A stretch of 64,000 nucleotides of DNA. It comes from Hydra vulgaris. Its lineage: Eukaryota; Cnidaria; Hydrozoa; Anthoathecata; Hydridae. Below are positions 33,860 to 44,998 of this stretch, piece by piece (position 1 is the first letter of the stretch; each line of letters begins with the position of its first letter). The stretch lies in contig NC_088931.1 of NCBI RefSeq assembly GCF_038396675.1, positions 70,354,501 to 70,418,500 of the forward strand, in the 5' to 3' direction. A program made the position numbers and the translations under genes. The notes beneath the pieces were generated by a model. That model had not been told where the DNA came from and ran no database searches. It saw only the letters and a program-made list of their open reading frames with translations.

Positions 33860-34110
33860 GTAGGGTAGACCGGGGCGATTTCACCACTTTTGTTGCTTTA
33901 ATGTTGTCTCTTTAACCTGGTACCCTTTTTTTGTATATCATTAACTGAGTTATATTGAATAAACTATATTTAGTTCAAATTTAGTTCAACCACGTTTAAA
34001 AATTATTTATACTCATGAACACCGATTTGTATTACAAACTTTTATGGGCTGATTTCGCCTTTTATGGGGGCGATTTCGCCAGTGTAAAAAGAGTTAAAGC
34101 TTTATTATAT
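33860..34110. other. Possible truncated pogo/mariner terminus
   Basis: GGGTAGACCGGGGCGATTTC at 33863-33882 and GGGGGCGATTTCGCCAG at 34067-34083 share the GGGGCGATTTCRCC motif; a third partial copy, GGGCTGATTTCGCC, is at 34048-34061. Repeated short GC motifs near an end resemble the subterminal array of the 8.76-kb pogo-like element, but no second terminus or transposase is seen. Confidence 0.35.
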
Positions 34111-34357
34111 TTTGTTGAATTAAGCATATTATATGGGCATGTCGATGCAAAAGCAGACTTGCCCATATATGACAAAAAACACATCGGAGCCAGTCTTCCA
34201 ATAAATCCATTCATATCACACCGTAGTGAGTTGTTTTTTGCTGTTTCTGTTATAAGCTTTTGATGTACTCGGTAGTATTTAATTTAATAATGGTTCTAAA
34301 CTATGGGGTTTTCTCTTCTTTGAGCTAATTGTTTTTATTTGATTTAAAAAAAAATGA

Positions 34358-34482
34358 GGGGGGGGGGGGTGAATCCTCAAAGAGTACCGACTGGCTTGTG
34401 TCAAATACCCGACTAGCCAACTAAAATCGTAAAAAAACCGACTATAACTTGAAAATCACCTTCTTCGGGGAGGGGGGGGGGG
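34358..34482. repeat. Two long G runs
   Basis: Twelve G at 34358-34369, and GGGG-A-G11 at 34467-34482, both preceded by a short GA. The surrounding DNA is about 65-70% AT. Possibly a diverged duplication, since GGGGGGGTG occurs at both runs. Confidence 0.8.
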
Positions 34483-34489
34483 TGTTAGT

Positions 34490-35204
34490 TTCGTATTCTT
34501 AGCTTAGTTTTTCTCAACTTTAATGCGGAGGGTCAATTTTATTATCTACTTCGTTTCTTTATATCGTTCTAGTTATTCGCTTGACTTTCAATTTGTTTGA
34601 TTTTGAAATAAAGGAAAATCTTGAAATTAACTTTATTCGTATTTTGTTGTGTTTTTCGGCTACATTTTTATAATTTTTGATTCTGCTTTTTTAGAATGCG
34701 ACATTTTTTTAACTCATTACATTGAACAAATATAATGAGTTAAAAAAATAATGTCTCGACGAATCATTTGAATTCAAAAAAATCAAAATATCTTTTGACG
34801 GGCAAACCTTAAAAAGTAACTTTTGAAGAAATAGGTAAAGTATTTGTTGGATCAAATATACCAATTCATAAATTAAATCATCCCTCCTTGAAATTTTTTT
34901 TTAGAAAAGTACTGCCCCATGATATACCCAAAAAATCTATAATTAGAAGGCGGTTCATTCCCAGGCAATATGAAAAAATTACAGAACTTGAAACCGGTGG
35001 AACTCGGCTTGCAAGTGAATAATTGCATCTTAAAAAATTTTTGTAAATGTGTGTTTCTTTTTAATAGGATACTTTGCGGAAACCACAGGGTTCCTCAAAT
35101 TGCAATGCGGGGTTATGGGAACGCACTGAACCCATCTTCTGCTGGCCCTGTTCATCATCATGATCATACCGTCTACCTTCTTTTTTTTCTCTCTCATTTT
35201 CTTT
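34490..35204. other. Unassigned spacer
   Basis: Contains an inverted repeat (TTTTTTTAACTCATTA arms at about 34703-34719 and 34732-34748) and a GC-richer patch at 35075-35170 with a short CATCATCATGATCAT run. No gene assigned. Confidence 0.4.
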
Positions 35205-35612
35205 TTAGCTGAGTATGATTTTCAAATTATAACTGACTTCTTGCATTTTTTTCTTTAATTTCAAAGGTTTTGTCACAACTGTCCATGGTTGTCTTTCTGT
35301 CTGTTTTTGATCTAAATAGAATGCAACATCATCATTTTTCTTTTGGGCAGTTAGAAGCGTGGGTTTCATAATTTCCTCTATGGCATCAGGTGATCCAGTA
35401 TTAAAAAGACTATCTAACTTGGCCAAAAAGTCGACAAGTTTTCCGCCAGTTTCAATTTTGAGACTCTTATTCTTCAACAAGCAGTTCCACTCATTCATAA
35501 GACACAAAAGATCTAACTCCGAATTTTGTCTTGTCTTTGTCTTGATGCTTACCATATTCAAAAAAGTTACAACTGCATCGATAACTATATTGTTGATCTC
35601 TTGATTGTTCAT
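35205..35612 (-). CDS. Hypothetical protein, 135 codons
   Basis: An open frame from ATG (35612) to stop, rich in Lys, Leu and Asn with few low-complexity stretches, and more protein-like in composition than most frames in this window. Residues 1-30 (MNNQEINNIVIDAVVTFLNM) look helical; later it holds LDSLFNTGSPDAIEEIMKP. No signal peptide, membrane segment or known motif. Upstream minus-strand sequence (35870-35690) is also partly open (LARSGKVLQTKLKSLTTCC), so it could be the 3' exon of a longer gene or of a transposon ORF. I do not recognise it. Confidence 0.3.
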   Translation of the reverse strand: MNNQEINNIVIDAVVTFLNMVSIKTKTRQNSELDLLCLMNEWNCLLKNKSLKIETGGKLVDFLAKLDSLFNTGSPDAIEEIMKPTLLTAQKKNDDVAFYLDQKQTERQPWTVVTKPLKLKKKMQEVSYNLKIILS

Positions 35613-36035
35613 AATTTAGGAAAATTTCTTCATCGCGTAAAAAAAAAAATCTTTAAAACCTGTATGCAATTAGGTAGTTTAGAACCAGATTGTGATGAGT
35701 GTCCAATTAACAAAAAATTTAGTAGAAGCACGAGTAACAGATCTTGTTGATGATGAAGACGGTAAATGCTGGTCAGTTGTATCTGACAAACAACAGGTTG
35801 TCAAAGACTTGAGTTTAGTTTGTAAAACTTTACCACTTCTTGCCAACATTTCAGTTTTAATTTAATTCACTAAAATAAAACACAGCAATCTTGCATATTA
35901 ACATATACATATTAACATTACATATTAACAGTACATTTTAAATTATGTCAATATCATATTATTAATTTGCTTGTTTATGAAATTTGTAATCAATGCAAAA
36001 ATTTAACGTTTAACACGGCATAATTTGACTACCAT
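35613..36035. other. Spacer
   Basis: Partly open on the minus strand (see the neighbouring hypothetical protein). ACATATTAAC repeats at 35895-35935. Nothing else recognised. Confidence 0.35.
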
Positions 36036-36039
36036 TAAA

Positions 36040-36350
36040 ACTCGCCACATGCGTATCGACCTTATGCAATACAAAATAACTAATGGAATTGATTAAATCA
36101 ATTTTGAGGCGCCACAAATTACACCAGCTTATCGATGATCTAAAGATAGTTTAAGAACAAGTAACCACACTTTTGAATTAGCCGCCTAAAAAATATTGAA
36201 ACACGATAAAAGACGTTTCTTCACTAATCGAGTAGTTAAAACTGTAAATCCATAGAAAACTTCAAATCAACAAAACCAAATATAGGAATAATTATGTTGA
36301 TGCATTTGAAGATCATCTACCAAATATCTCTCTAATTTATTGGTCTAATT
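36040..36350 (+). pseudogene. LINE C-terminal fragment
   Basis: Reads RHMRIDLMQYKITNGID, then FEAPQITPAYR, FELAA, and KILKHDKRRFFTNRVVKT, the end region of non-LTR ORF2. In-frame stops are present. Confidence 0.6.
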
Positions 36351-36699
36351 AATTGCTGAATATTGATTGTATATTAGTAACCAATGAAATAAAAATATAA
36401 CAATTTAACCTCTGGAAACATGGAAGCAAGCAAAAGTAAGCGAATTACTGTAAATGCATAAAACTACTTTTGAATAAACACCTTGTAAATGCATTTTGCT
36501 TTATCATATATTTTTGTACATGAAGGATATCTTAAAGTTGAAATATGGATTTGGGAATAGCACAAATGCAGACTATCGTCCACTTATCTCAAATTAGCAT
36601 TCATCTACACTAACCTTATTTATTAAATTAAACCAGCATCTATAATTATCTTATGAAGCATAGTTAAATATTATATAATTAAGAACTCTACAATAACTT

Positions 36700-36950
36700 A
36701 GACAACAATGAGGTTCTTATTCAACATTATAAAATTCATTATGCCCATGATAAAATCAATCGGGTTACAAGTCATCATTAAAATACATTAAAAGAACGCC
36801 CAAATATCATATCCAGATATCACTTTTTTCAAAACCGGATTGTAAATTCATGGAACAAATCTTTGATATAATAGAAACTGATTTGATTTATAGTTTTAAT
36901 AAAAAACTAGAAAATCTCAAGTTTCCAAAAACTATTTATTAAAACAAAAC
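36700..36950 (+). pseudogene. Second LINE C-terminal fragment
   Basis: NIISRYHFFQNRIVNSWNKSL at 36805-36870 and a LIYSFNKKLENLKF tail match the extreme C-terminus of LINE ORF2 (FF-x-NRIV-x-WN-x-L). It lies some 350 bp after the previous fragment and is a different copy, since the same domain appears twice. Confidence 0.55.
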
Positions 36951-36994
36951 AAAAAAAACAAATAAAAAAGCACTTTAAAGGTGTTTACACCAAT

Positions 36995-37105
36995 TGTTAT
37001 GGCTATATTTTTATTACTATTATTATTATTATTATTGTTATTATTAATAATATTTTTGTTAATATTATTATTGTTATTATTATTGTTATTATTATTTTGT
37101 TATTA
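36995..37105. repeat. Imperfect (TTA)n tract
   Basis: TTA/TTG trinucleotides over about 110 bp. The Leu-rich open frame there is a by-product. Confidence 0.9.
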
Positions 37106-37109
37106 TATA

Positions 37110-37735
37110 CAATATATATGTTCCACACGTCATAGGTATAGTGCTTATATATGTTTAGGTAACTAGACTATAGGTAGCTATATAAGAAATTATTTATATA
37201 TTAATATAAATTGCTAGCTATAAAATATACCATTTTCCTAACGATTGTTTTACTAAAATGATATTTCAATAAATAGTGGTTTTATAAGATCGTTTTTATT
37301 TAAAAAAAAAAAGTTAGGTGTGGTTAAAAGCAAATCATAAACTATAGTGAATTTTTAAACAAACAAAATTTTTTTTTTAAAGGGATTTAAAAAGTCATTA
37401 AAAGATCAATCAGAAGCTTAAAAAGATATTTACAAACAAATCATCTATAAATGAAAAAATATACATAAATTCAAGTTTTTTTGTAATAACAATATTTTCC
37501 AATCTTTATAACACGTTTGATCCTAACATCACTTCGCATTTGGTCAAATCTTCCTCACTTAATTTATTCTTGGGCTATGCTAACATGGCATTATTTTGAT
37601 TAAGCGGATTAAGTTAATAAAATAAATTGTATGCATCATATTTAAAAAACAAATGTTATTATCAGACGATACCTTATTTGCACACGTCAGTCACGCAATA
37701 CTTGCTAAAAAGAGGTTTTTTTTAGAACAAATTAT
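37110..37735. other. Nothing recognised
   Basis: AT-rich DNA with T and A homopolymers, no coding signal. Confidence 0.45.
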
Positions 37736-37738
37736 GTA

Positions 37739-38305
37739 TAAGTCTAAGAGCCTGTGGCCGCCAGACCTATGTTATTTTATAAAGGATGAAAATTTCTTAG
37801 CGCATACTCCTAACACAAGTAGAAACGATGGTCAACTATGTATGTAAAGTTCTGGTTTCTATTAGCATTTAGTTACAGTTAGAATTTAAGATAAAAATTG
37901 TAATAAAAGTAAAGTTAAAAAATGGTTTTAATAGATATTTTGTTTTTTATTTTTATTTTGAAGTTTTTAGATATAAAACTGACAATATTTCTATTATTAT
38001 TTACAATTTTTCGAAACTTAAGGGGGTCAGGCAATTGGTTGCCACCATGATAAGTGTCTTGGAATGGATGACATGATTTCTAATCCTACTACGAAAATTG
38101 AAAAAAAATTAAGTTTTATAATTTGACGTAGTTTAATCGGTATTTTAAAAACCTTTGGTACATGTTACCAGCCAAAGCCACCATGGTCCAAAATACATAG
38201 TTTACCATCGTTCCTTCTTGTGTTGGAAGCACATGCTGAGAAATTTTCAGCTTTTATAAAATAAAGTAGGTCTGGCGGCCACGGGCTCTTTCTCTAGTAG
38301 TTAAA
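37739..38305. mobile_element. Foldback element flanked by 17-bp direct repeats
   Basis: Inverted arms of about 100 bp (about 37746-37847 and 38195-38293) share AGAGCCYGTGGCCGCCAGAC, a TTATTTTATAAA block, GAAAATTTCT, CCAACACAAG-like and AACGATGGT blocks. The copy is flanked by TTAGAACAAATTATGTA (37722-37738) and the same sequence with one change (38306-38322). The centre (about 350 bp) is non-coding. No known superfamily makes a 17-bp duplication with such ends, so classification is open. Confidence 0.7.
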
Positions 38306-38322
38306 TTAGAACAAATAATGTA

Positions 38323-39340
38323 GTTGCTAAACTTACAGTTAATCCGGTTAAACCTAAACGTCCGGTTAAACATCATCCGGTTAAATCTTAACATCATTCG
38401 ACTAGGTTATAGGACTAATAAATATAATACATATGCATTGATACTTGGTATCTTTGTTTTCTATTGATGTTTTTATTTCTTTTAGTTGCTCAGCTACTTC
38501 AATAAGCTGCAGCACGCGGAAATGGAGCGATTCATGGGTTTGGAGGATCTTTGAAAATGATAGCCACAGCAAAACGTTAAAAAAGTTATTATTCAAAATG
38601 CATGGCAGTTTTATATAGCTATATGCTACAATAAAAAGGGTAAATTTAGTAAACTGACTGAAGATAATATCGATCAACATTTTAGTCAGCTATGTATTTT
38701 TATTATTAACAGAAAAAGCTATGGACGTACGAATAACCATTTCTGGAGAGTTAAGAATAAAATTTTAAGCGTGAAAAGAATACCATCATTATTAGATGAC
38801 TAACAGCAAACAAACAATTTATTTAATTTAATCGTTTAATTTTTTGAGTTTATTTAAATGTCTTTAGTATTGCAATTTAATAACATGATTTGTTACGAAT
38901 AAACTTGTTAATGTGTTTCTTCATTTTTTCATTTTTTTTTCTTAACGATAATTATGCTATAATTTTCTTAGCTATAATTATAGTTTAATTTTGTAAAGAT
39001 ATACAATGTTATCTATTTGTACAATATTTTTCACGACCGCGATCTTTTGCTAGGTACCCATTTATTTAAATCATAAACAAAGCTAAAAAAAATAATGTAG
39101 TTAATAAAACTTGTCTAAAAAAATAAACTTTAAATATATTTGAGATGTTGAAAACTTTCGATAAAATACAAATTATCGTAATCAAGGTTACAAAAGGTAA
39201 CTTCGAAGATCTAACAAACTTTTTCTCGTCCTATAGAGGATTTTGGGGTAATCCTTAAGCGAGATGTGTACAAGTTTGGATGGTCTTCAAATAGTATATT
39301 AAGCCTTGAGCTTCGGATTTGTTATTATTATTATGAATGT
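38323..39340. other. Unassigned
   Basis: Three to four ATCCGGTTAAAC-like repeats at 38340-38392. A pyrimidine tract and TTTTAG acceptor at about 38475-38484 precede 22 open codons (LLSYFNKLQHAEMERF) ending in a stop, which could be a stray terminal exon. No other support. Confidence 0.3.
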
Positions 39341-39344
39341 TATC

Positions 39345-39475
39345 AAAACACCAAGTACATCTTTGGTAACCAATTGGCTGAAAACCCAGATCTAGATTTT
39401 CAGCCAATTTATAACCGAATTAGCGTAGTAAGATGTTGCCAAAACGGGCCAAAATATGTGCTTGGTGTCTTAATT
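39345..39475. repeat. Hairpin repeat
   Basis: Outer arms ACACCAAGTACAT / ATGTGCTTGGTGT (about 39349 and 39458) and inner arms TTGGCTGAAAA / TTTTCAGCCAA around 39371-39405 form a nested foldback of about 130 bp. Confidence 0.6.
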
Positions 39476-39479
39476 ACAT

Positions 39480-39790
39480 TCGTTAATTAAAGATTGCAAG
39501 TACTTTTGTAAACAACCATTTAAATGGATCACTTGGCTTATAGCTGGGCCAAAAGGAACAAAGTAAATTGATGTGACTCCTTGAGCGGGTATTGCCATCC
39601 ATACAAGTAATTCTTTTTTCAAATTTTGCAAATTCATAATGCTTAACAATGTCTGGTTTGTCCAATGTTATAATACTTAACAATGTTAACGGTAGTATGT
39701 ATTATTACCAGCCTATGTGCTATTCGACAAAGTAAAGAAAGACTCATCGTCAGTTATAAATTCGGTCACGATATTTTGAATCAGTTAAGC
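39480..39790 (-). pseudogene. Tc1/mariner transposase scrap
   Basis: Minus-strand frames give TEFITDDESFFTLS (first catalytic Asp region, about 39765-39725), then KKLLVWMAIPAQGVTSIYFV and a NGCLQKYLQSLI stretch. Spacing and motifs resemble the transposase at 51.4-52.6 kb (IDDEKYF ... KKLLMWTAISDRGMSEPLF), so the two belong to related families. No ends seen. Confidence 0.65.
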
Positions 39791-39799
39791 CGGTTTTGA

Positions 39800-40885
39800 T
39801 TACGCTTGTTTTAAATATAGTTAACAGAGTATTAATATAATTAACAGAGTCATTATTGCTAAGGATGACATTTTCAGCATTAATGTTATATAAAATAATA
39901 TCCTCCATTTCTAAAAGTTATTGAATCAGAAAAATAAAGTAATAAAAAAAAACTAGCAAACTTCGCTTCTTTAAAGTAATTGTAATACTATGTATTATAA
40001 TATTATACAATATAATATATTAGTAATATATATTTATGCAAAAAATAATTCACAGAGTATTTATAAATTTAAATTTATATGATATAATCGTGCAGCCACC
40101 AATAGTAGATGGTGTGCTATAGCAGCATGTGCTTTTCCGGTCTATTAACATCTTAGATTTGTCGACTTGTTTTGCTGATTTCTTTAATTCTCATGTTATT
40201 TCTTCAATTCTCTGTTAATTTCTTCTCAACCCCTCCGCAAATTCTGTTTTATTTTATTTTCGAAGCAATATCTTCATTAGTCTGTACAAACCTCTATATT
40301 TCAAAAATGCCAGCTTCAGAAAGGTGATTTTTTCAGCTGTTACATCTAATCCGATTTCAATTTTTTTTTCAAATTAAAAACTCGTTGCTTCTAAAGTATT
40401 TTAGCAACACTTTTCTCAATACTTTTTTTATTCATATTACAGCATTATTTATTTATAATTAAAATTTTATAAATTTTTCATATTTTCCTAATTCAAAACT
40501 AATGCGACGCTACAAAAAAAAAAAAAAAAGATAACTTCCTTCCTTTACTTAGGAGGTCAAACGGCTCAAGTTTAGCAAAAATAAACAAAAACTGAATTTT
40601 AAAATGACGGATCAAAAATGGCTACTTTATATACAGTCTATCTTTTTCCTATGATCCTATATGAATGGTATATGAATACTGATGAACACAGATTCATTTA
40701 TATATACCAAGACCTGAGAACAGCAAGGCTAATTGTCACTTTTCAGTTGTTTTACGTTATACAAAAAAAAAAAAGTTTAACTGTTTATGAAAAAATAGGA
40801 CAAACAGCCATATTGGCTGTGCTATTCTTAATTCTCGAGAAAATTTCTTTCCTTTGCTCTTAACTATCTTCTACCACAAACACCG
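39800..40885. other. Nothing recognised
   Basis: AT-rich; the open frame 40618-40863 has no known motif and looks incidental. Confidence 0.4.
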
Positions 40886-40889
40886 AGTT

Positions 40890-41500
40890 GTTATTGAAAA
40901 ATCAAAATCGGATTGACTGAACGCCCATCTTTGTTAATAATGTGGCTCATCTACTTAACCAACATTGCAAACTTTATGCTGACAACACCAAACTTATTGC
41001 AACCATCAAAGAGCTCTCTGATATGCAGCGATTACAAATCAACATTAAAAGCGTCTTTAAATGACTACTGGCTGGTCAATGAGTTTTAATTTAGACAAAT
41101 GCAAGTAGATGATTTTCAACAAGCGTAGCACACGGCGCAACAAATTTTTAATCAATAATGAATTTAATAATTTTTGGATTCGCTTAACCATGACTGACAA
41201 TAAAAAACTTCACTAATTTTTTTAAATTGTCTAACTCTGTTGTTATTTGCAAATGTTTTTTTTTTTAAATGATCAAGTAGCAAAAACTATTTTAAAGTTT
41301 TTACTTTTTTCAGTATTCTAAAACTCACATTCAAACATTAGGCAATTGAAATGTTTTGCATCCTTTATTTCCCTTTTGCGAGACCTCATTTCAAATATTG
41401 CTCAGCAGTATACGGACCTTTTTCATTGGAAATGAACTGTTTAAACTGTTCAAAATTGGAAAATCGGACAAGAATAAAAACATTTAGGGGAAAAGGAAAC
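40890..41500 (+). pseudogene. LINE reverse-transcriptase fragment
   Basis: LLNQHCKLYADNTKLIATIK (40955-41015) is the YADD catalytic box with the second Asp changed to Asn. FNLDKCK and MIFNKRSTRRNKFLINNEFN follow in another frame, then LTMTDNKKLH and an FARPHFKYCSAVY block near 41375. Truncated at both ends. Confidence 0.75.
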
Positions 41501-42465
41501 ATGAAAAGATAAAGGGAATATAATAAACATATAGGGGAAGGAAAACATCTCAAACGTTTTGAAAACTGTCGATCACAAAACAACAATATTTTATCAATTT
41601 GTTTTACTATAATGATTCATAGCCTGCATGATTGCCTGCAAGATTGCCTACATGGTTGCCTGCATGATTTTCAGTTTGCAAGTAGAAAAATATTTTTATA
41701 AAAAATAAAATATAAAATTTATGAGTTTGTCATCTCGTCACTTGATCGGCTAAAGATGACTAACCATGCGTTTCCTGACTTTAACTTAAACATTTTTTAG
41801 AAAAATTCTATACATAAAGTATCGCAAAACAATATCTCTAAAAAAGTTACATACGTAAAATACTACCCAAAAAACTCTAAAAAAGTTACGTAGAGTGTTC
41901 CCCAAAAAACTTTTAAACCCAAAAAACTGAATTTCAACAGCTAAAATTAGTTATTTTTTTGTCGGTTTGAAGCACAAAATAAATATGATAGAAGTATAAA
42001 GTAACTAACTGCCTTCAATTTCAACAGCTTGCCTGCTACCACAACACTATGTTTCAATTTGCACTCAAAATTTCCATTATGCGGTGCAAGATTAGCTGAT
42101 GTTAAAAGTACGAAAATTACCTAAAACATTAGACATCTTAAAATACCGGATGAGTTTTATTTACACAAGGAATTAAAACCAAATGAATGTATTTGTTATT
42201 AACTGATCAATAGCGTGTTAAAAAGTTTTTTTAGAAAAAAATCATTTTACTAAAATATCACACCCTCTTACTATGACAATAGCTCATTGATTTAAGTTTG
42301 AAGTTTACGCATTTATCATGTTCGGCATTCAGTATTTACAAACCTGAAAAAATGGAAGGCATTTTAAATATAAAAAAAAACCCACCGCAGTCTAGAGCGG
42401 TCAAGATTATTGTTTTGTAATGATTGAATAAAATTGATTCAATTTGACATAGTGCATTGCAAACG
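41501..42465. other. Unassigned with small tandem repeat
   Basis: GCCTGCATGATT-type units repeat about four times at 41621-41672. Two diverged AAAAAGTTACGTA-containing repeats lie at 41840-41900. No gene seen. Confidence 0.4.
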
Positions 42466-42700
<235 letters not shown>

Positions 42701-42877
42701 AAAAAAATTTGTATTATAATCGTATATTGTATATAATCTATTCTGAAAAAAAATTAAATACCAAAAATGACTCTTTTCAAAACTTTTTTCTTTATAAATG
42801 ATACAGTTTTTCTTCTGTATAAACAGTAAAATTTTACCTTCTAAATATGTTTTAAAGTAAAACAATAATCATTTGTT

Positions 42878-42970
42878 GATGATGATGATTATGATGATGA
42901 CAATGTTTATGATGATGATGATAATGATGATGATGAAAAGATGACGATGATGATGATGACGGTGGCGATG
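42878..42970. repeat. Imperfect (GAT)n tract
   Basis: About 25 GAT/AAT/GAC trinucleotides, interrupted. Confidence 0.9.
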
Positions 42971-43443
42971 ACTTAATAACTATAAAAAAAAAGAAAGAAA
43001 ATATTACGCCATAGTTGTTGATTTTAAAGAAAAACTTGTTAAACTATTCTAATCGCTTTGCATTGTAATATTTTTTTATATTCTTATCTTTACTAAGAGT
43101 TTTTTTGTCTTACATCCTTCCTTTCTAACATCGCTTTGATGCGACAGCTCCGTTAAAGTCGAGAAACTGTTTAAGTTAAATAGTTTTTTTCTGGGATTAA
43201 GAAATTGAATAGCTTGCGCTTGACTAAAAAGAGAAACTTAGCATGGGTACAACATCATACAACTTGCTTTAGTAGACTACAACAAGAGCAATTTAAATGC
43301 ACTCTTTATTTACCGCAGTTTTCTTTTGAGACAACAATTTTTTCATTTTTCTTCTTCATCTTCATTTTAAGTATCATTTTTTTATAAATATTAAAGATGC
43401 ATATTAAAAGTTTTTTGTATCATGTGACATAGCGTAGCAAGAA
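42971..43443. other. 3' flank of the cysteine-rich gene
   Basis: Unassigned; the short open frame at 43205-43387 has no motif. Confidence 0.4.
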
Positions 43444-43815
43444 TTACATTTTGTAGCGACTTGTACAAGTCGTCAAACATAAAACACTTTTTGGTCTAAT
43501 ACATTTATCTAAAATATCTGCGCTCCATTTTGTTGATGATTTATAACATTGTATTATATCCAACTTGCATTTATGAAAACAGCTGACTTTTAATTGAGTG
43601 CATTCCTGTAGACATGCGTTTTTTTCTTTTTTGCACTTTAAAAACACCTCGTATCCAAATGATACCAAATATTGTGGACCCTCTGCTTGATGATCAGTGT
43701 TCAAACATACGTCGAACAAAGTTGAACAGTTGTGTTTGCATGAGGATGTTAGTGATAGAATCCCACCAAATAAGTAAAAGATAATACAAACAATGTAGCA
43801 AGCACGATTGTACAT
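43444..43815 (-). CDS. Secreted cysteine-rich protein, two cysteine modules
   Basis: A single open exon of 123 codons. Residues about 5-24 form a hydrophobic signal peptide (CYIVCIIFYLFGGILSLTSS), leaving about 99 mature residues with 12 Cys. These fall into two modules of one pattern: C26-x3-C30-x6-C37-x23-C61-x6-C68-x3-C72, and C79-x3-C83-x6-C90-x14-C105-x7-C113-x3-C117. The first starts CKHNCSTLFDVC. Paired C-x3-C on two predicted helices suggests disulphide-locked helical hairpins. The gene at 55.2 kb has one module with the same spacing. An acceptor-like CTGTTCAG lies a few bases before the ATG, so a cis or trans splice site is possible. No known family is recognised; an extracellular role (defence, matrix, nematocyst or signalling) cannot be decided. 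Confidence 0.7.
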   Translation of the reverse strand: MYNRACYIVCIIFYLFGGILSLTSSCKHNCSTLFDVCLNTDHQAEGPQYLVSFGYEVFLKCKKEKNACLQECTQLKVSCFHKCKLDIIQCYKSSTKWSADILDKCIRPKSVLCLTTCTSRYKM

Positions 43816-44902
43816 TTTGAATAGCTGAACAGTTTAAAACTAAATGCAGTTATAACTTTTTAATTGTTTTGACAACTAAGTTTAAAAACTTAAACTAAGT
43901 TTTGTCTAGCGAATTCGAGAAGGGAAATTATTAGGCAAAATATTTTAACGAAATATGATTGGTTCAAAGGATTTTTGTGACGACAAATATTTCAATATGC
44001 CATTAAAAAAATAACAAAATAAATTAGTTGAAACGTTATTTTTTATTATTCTCATAACAAAATCAAAGTTTAATTGGATTACGTTGATAAGTACAAGATA
44101 TGGGCCAATATCTTTAAATGAAAGTTATACGCCTGAATCAAAAATATTAAGGAGGCTGTCTATGAAATAAATTACGCAGTAAATTTAAAGTTGATCTTCA
44201 AATTTTATGCAAATTTATAGATAAATTTTTTTTGTTCTATAAAGGTTAATAATAGCTTTGAATCAAAATATTTAACAATTTAAAATTGTGATCCTTAACC
44301 CAATTTTCAAGAAAAGTCACACCCGTTTTCCTAATGTTATCTCTTTCTTTGTTAGTTTTACGGTAACTAAAGATCGCGTAACTGTCAAATTGCTTATTCA
44401 AAATTTTCAAACTACATAAGAAAAAAGTAAATTATCATCAAATTAAAGAAAAATTTTATCTGTACTTTTGCTCGTTGCCAAGGAAAATCGAACGGTTGTA
44501 CTATTTTTTTATACTATCGAGAATTGACATAAAAAAAGAAACACTTTGTAAACAATCTAAAAAAAATTGTGATTATTATAATCACAATTATTTACTGATT
44601 ATAATTATTTTACGAAGAGATAAAATCTGACGCAAAAAATTTGTCATCTTTTTTTTTTTTTAAACTATACAAATAATGCTCGATTAAGGTGGTCGACGAC
44701 AAATAATAAGTTTAAAAAAAAACTGTGTCAAAGGATTATTGTATATACGTCTATCGGTAGATAACAAATGCGAAAAATTTATTTGAAGAAACTAACACAA
44801 TGTAATCACCTTAAAAACATTTATGAATTTTGTATTGTCATTTTAGACCATAGTTTACAGTAACTTAAATTAATGATGTTGTTAAATAAGTAAAATACTT
44901 TA
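43816..44902. other. Upstream flank, nothing recognised
   Basis: AT-rich; would contain the promoter of the minus-strand cysteine-rich gene. A short inverted repeat AAATTGTGATTATTATAATCACAATT lies at about 44563-44588 (arms of 13). No coding signal. Confidence 0.4.
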
Positions 44903-44998
44903 CGACAGCTTTACGAGCGTTATTAACGACAGCTTTACGAGCGTTATTAACGACAGCTTTACGAGCGTTATTAACGACAGCTTTGAGAGCGTTATTGA
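44903..44998. repeat. 24-bp tandem repeat, 4 copies
   Basis: CGACAGCTTTACGAGCGTTA plus TTAA at 44903, 44927, 44951 and 44975; the last copy has two changes (TTGAGAG). Confidence 0.95.

Noticed and set aside
36981-37166. Leu-rich 61-codon frame resembling a signal or membrane peptide
   Set aside because: Arises from the imperfect TTA trinucleotide tract.
37653-37847. 64-codon frame with HVSHAILAKK
   Set aside because: Its second half lies in the inverted arm of the foldback element; no support as a gene.
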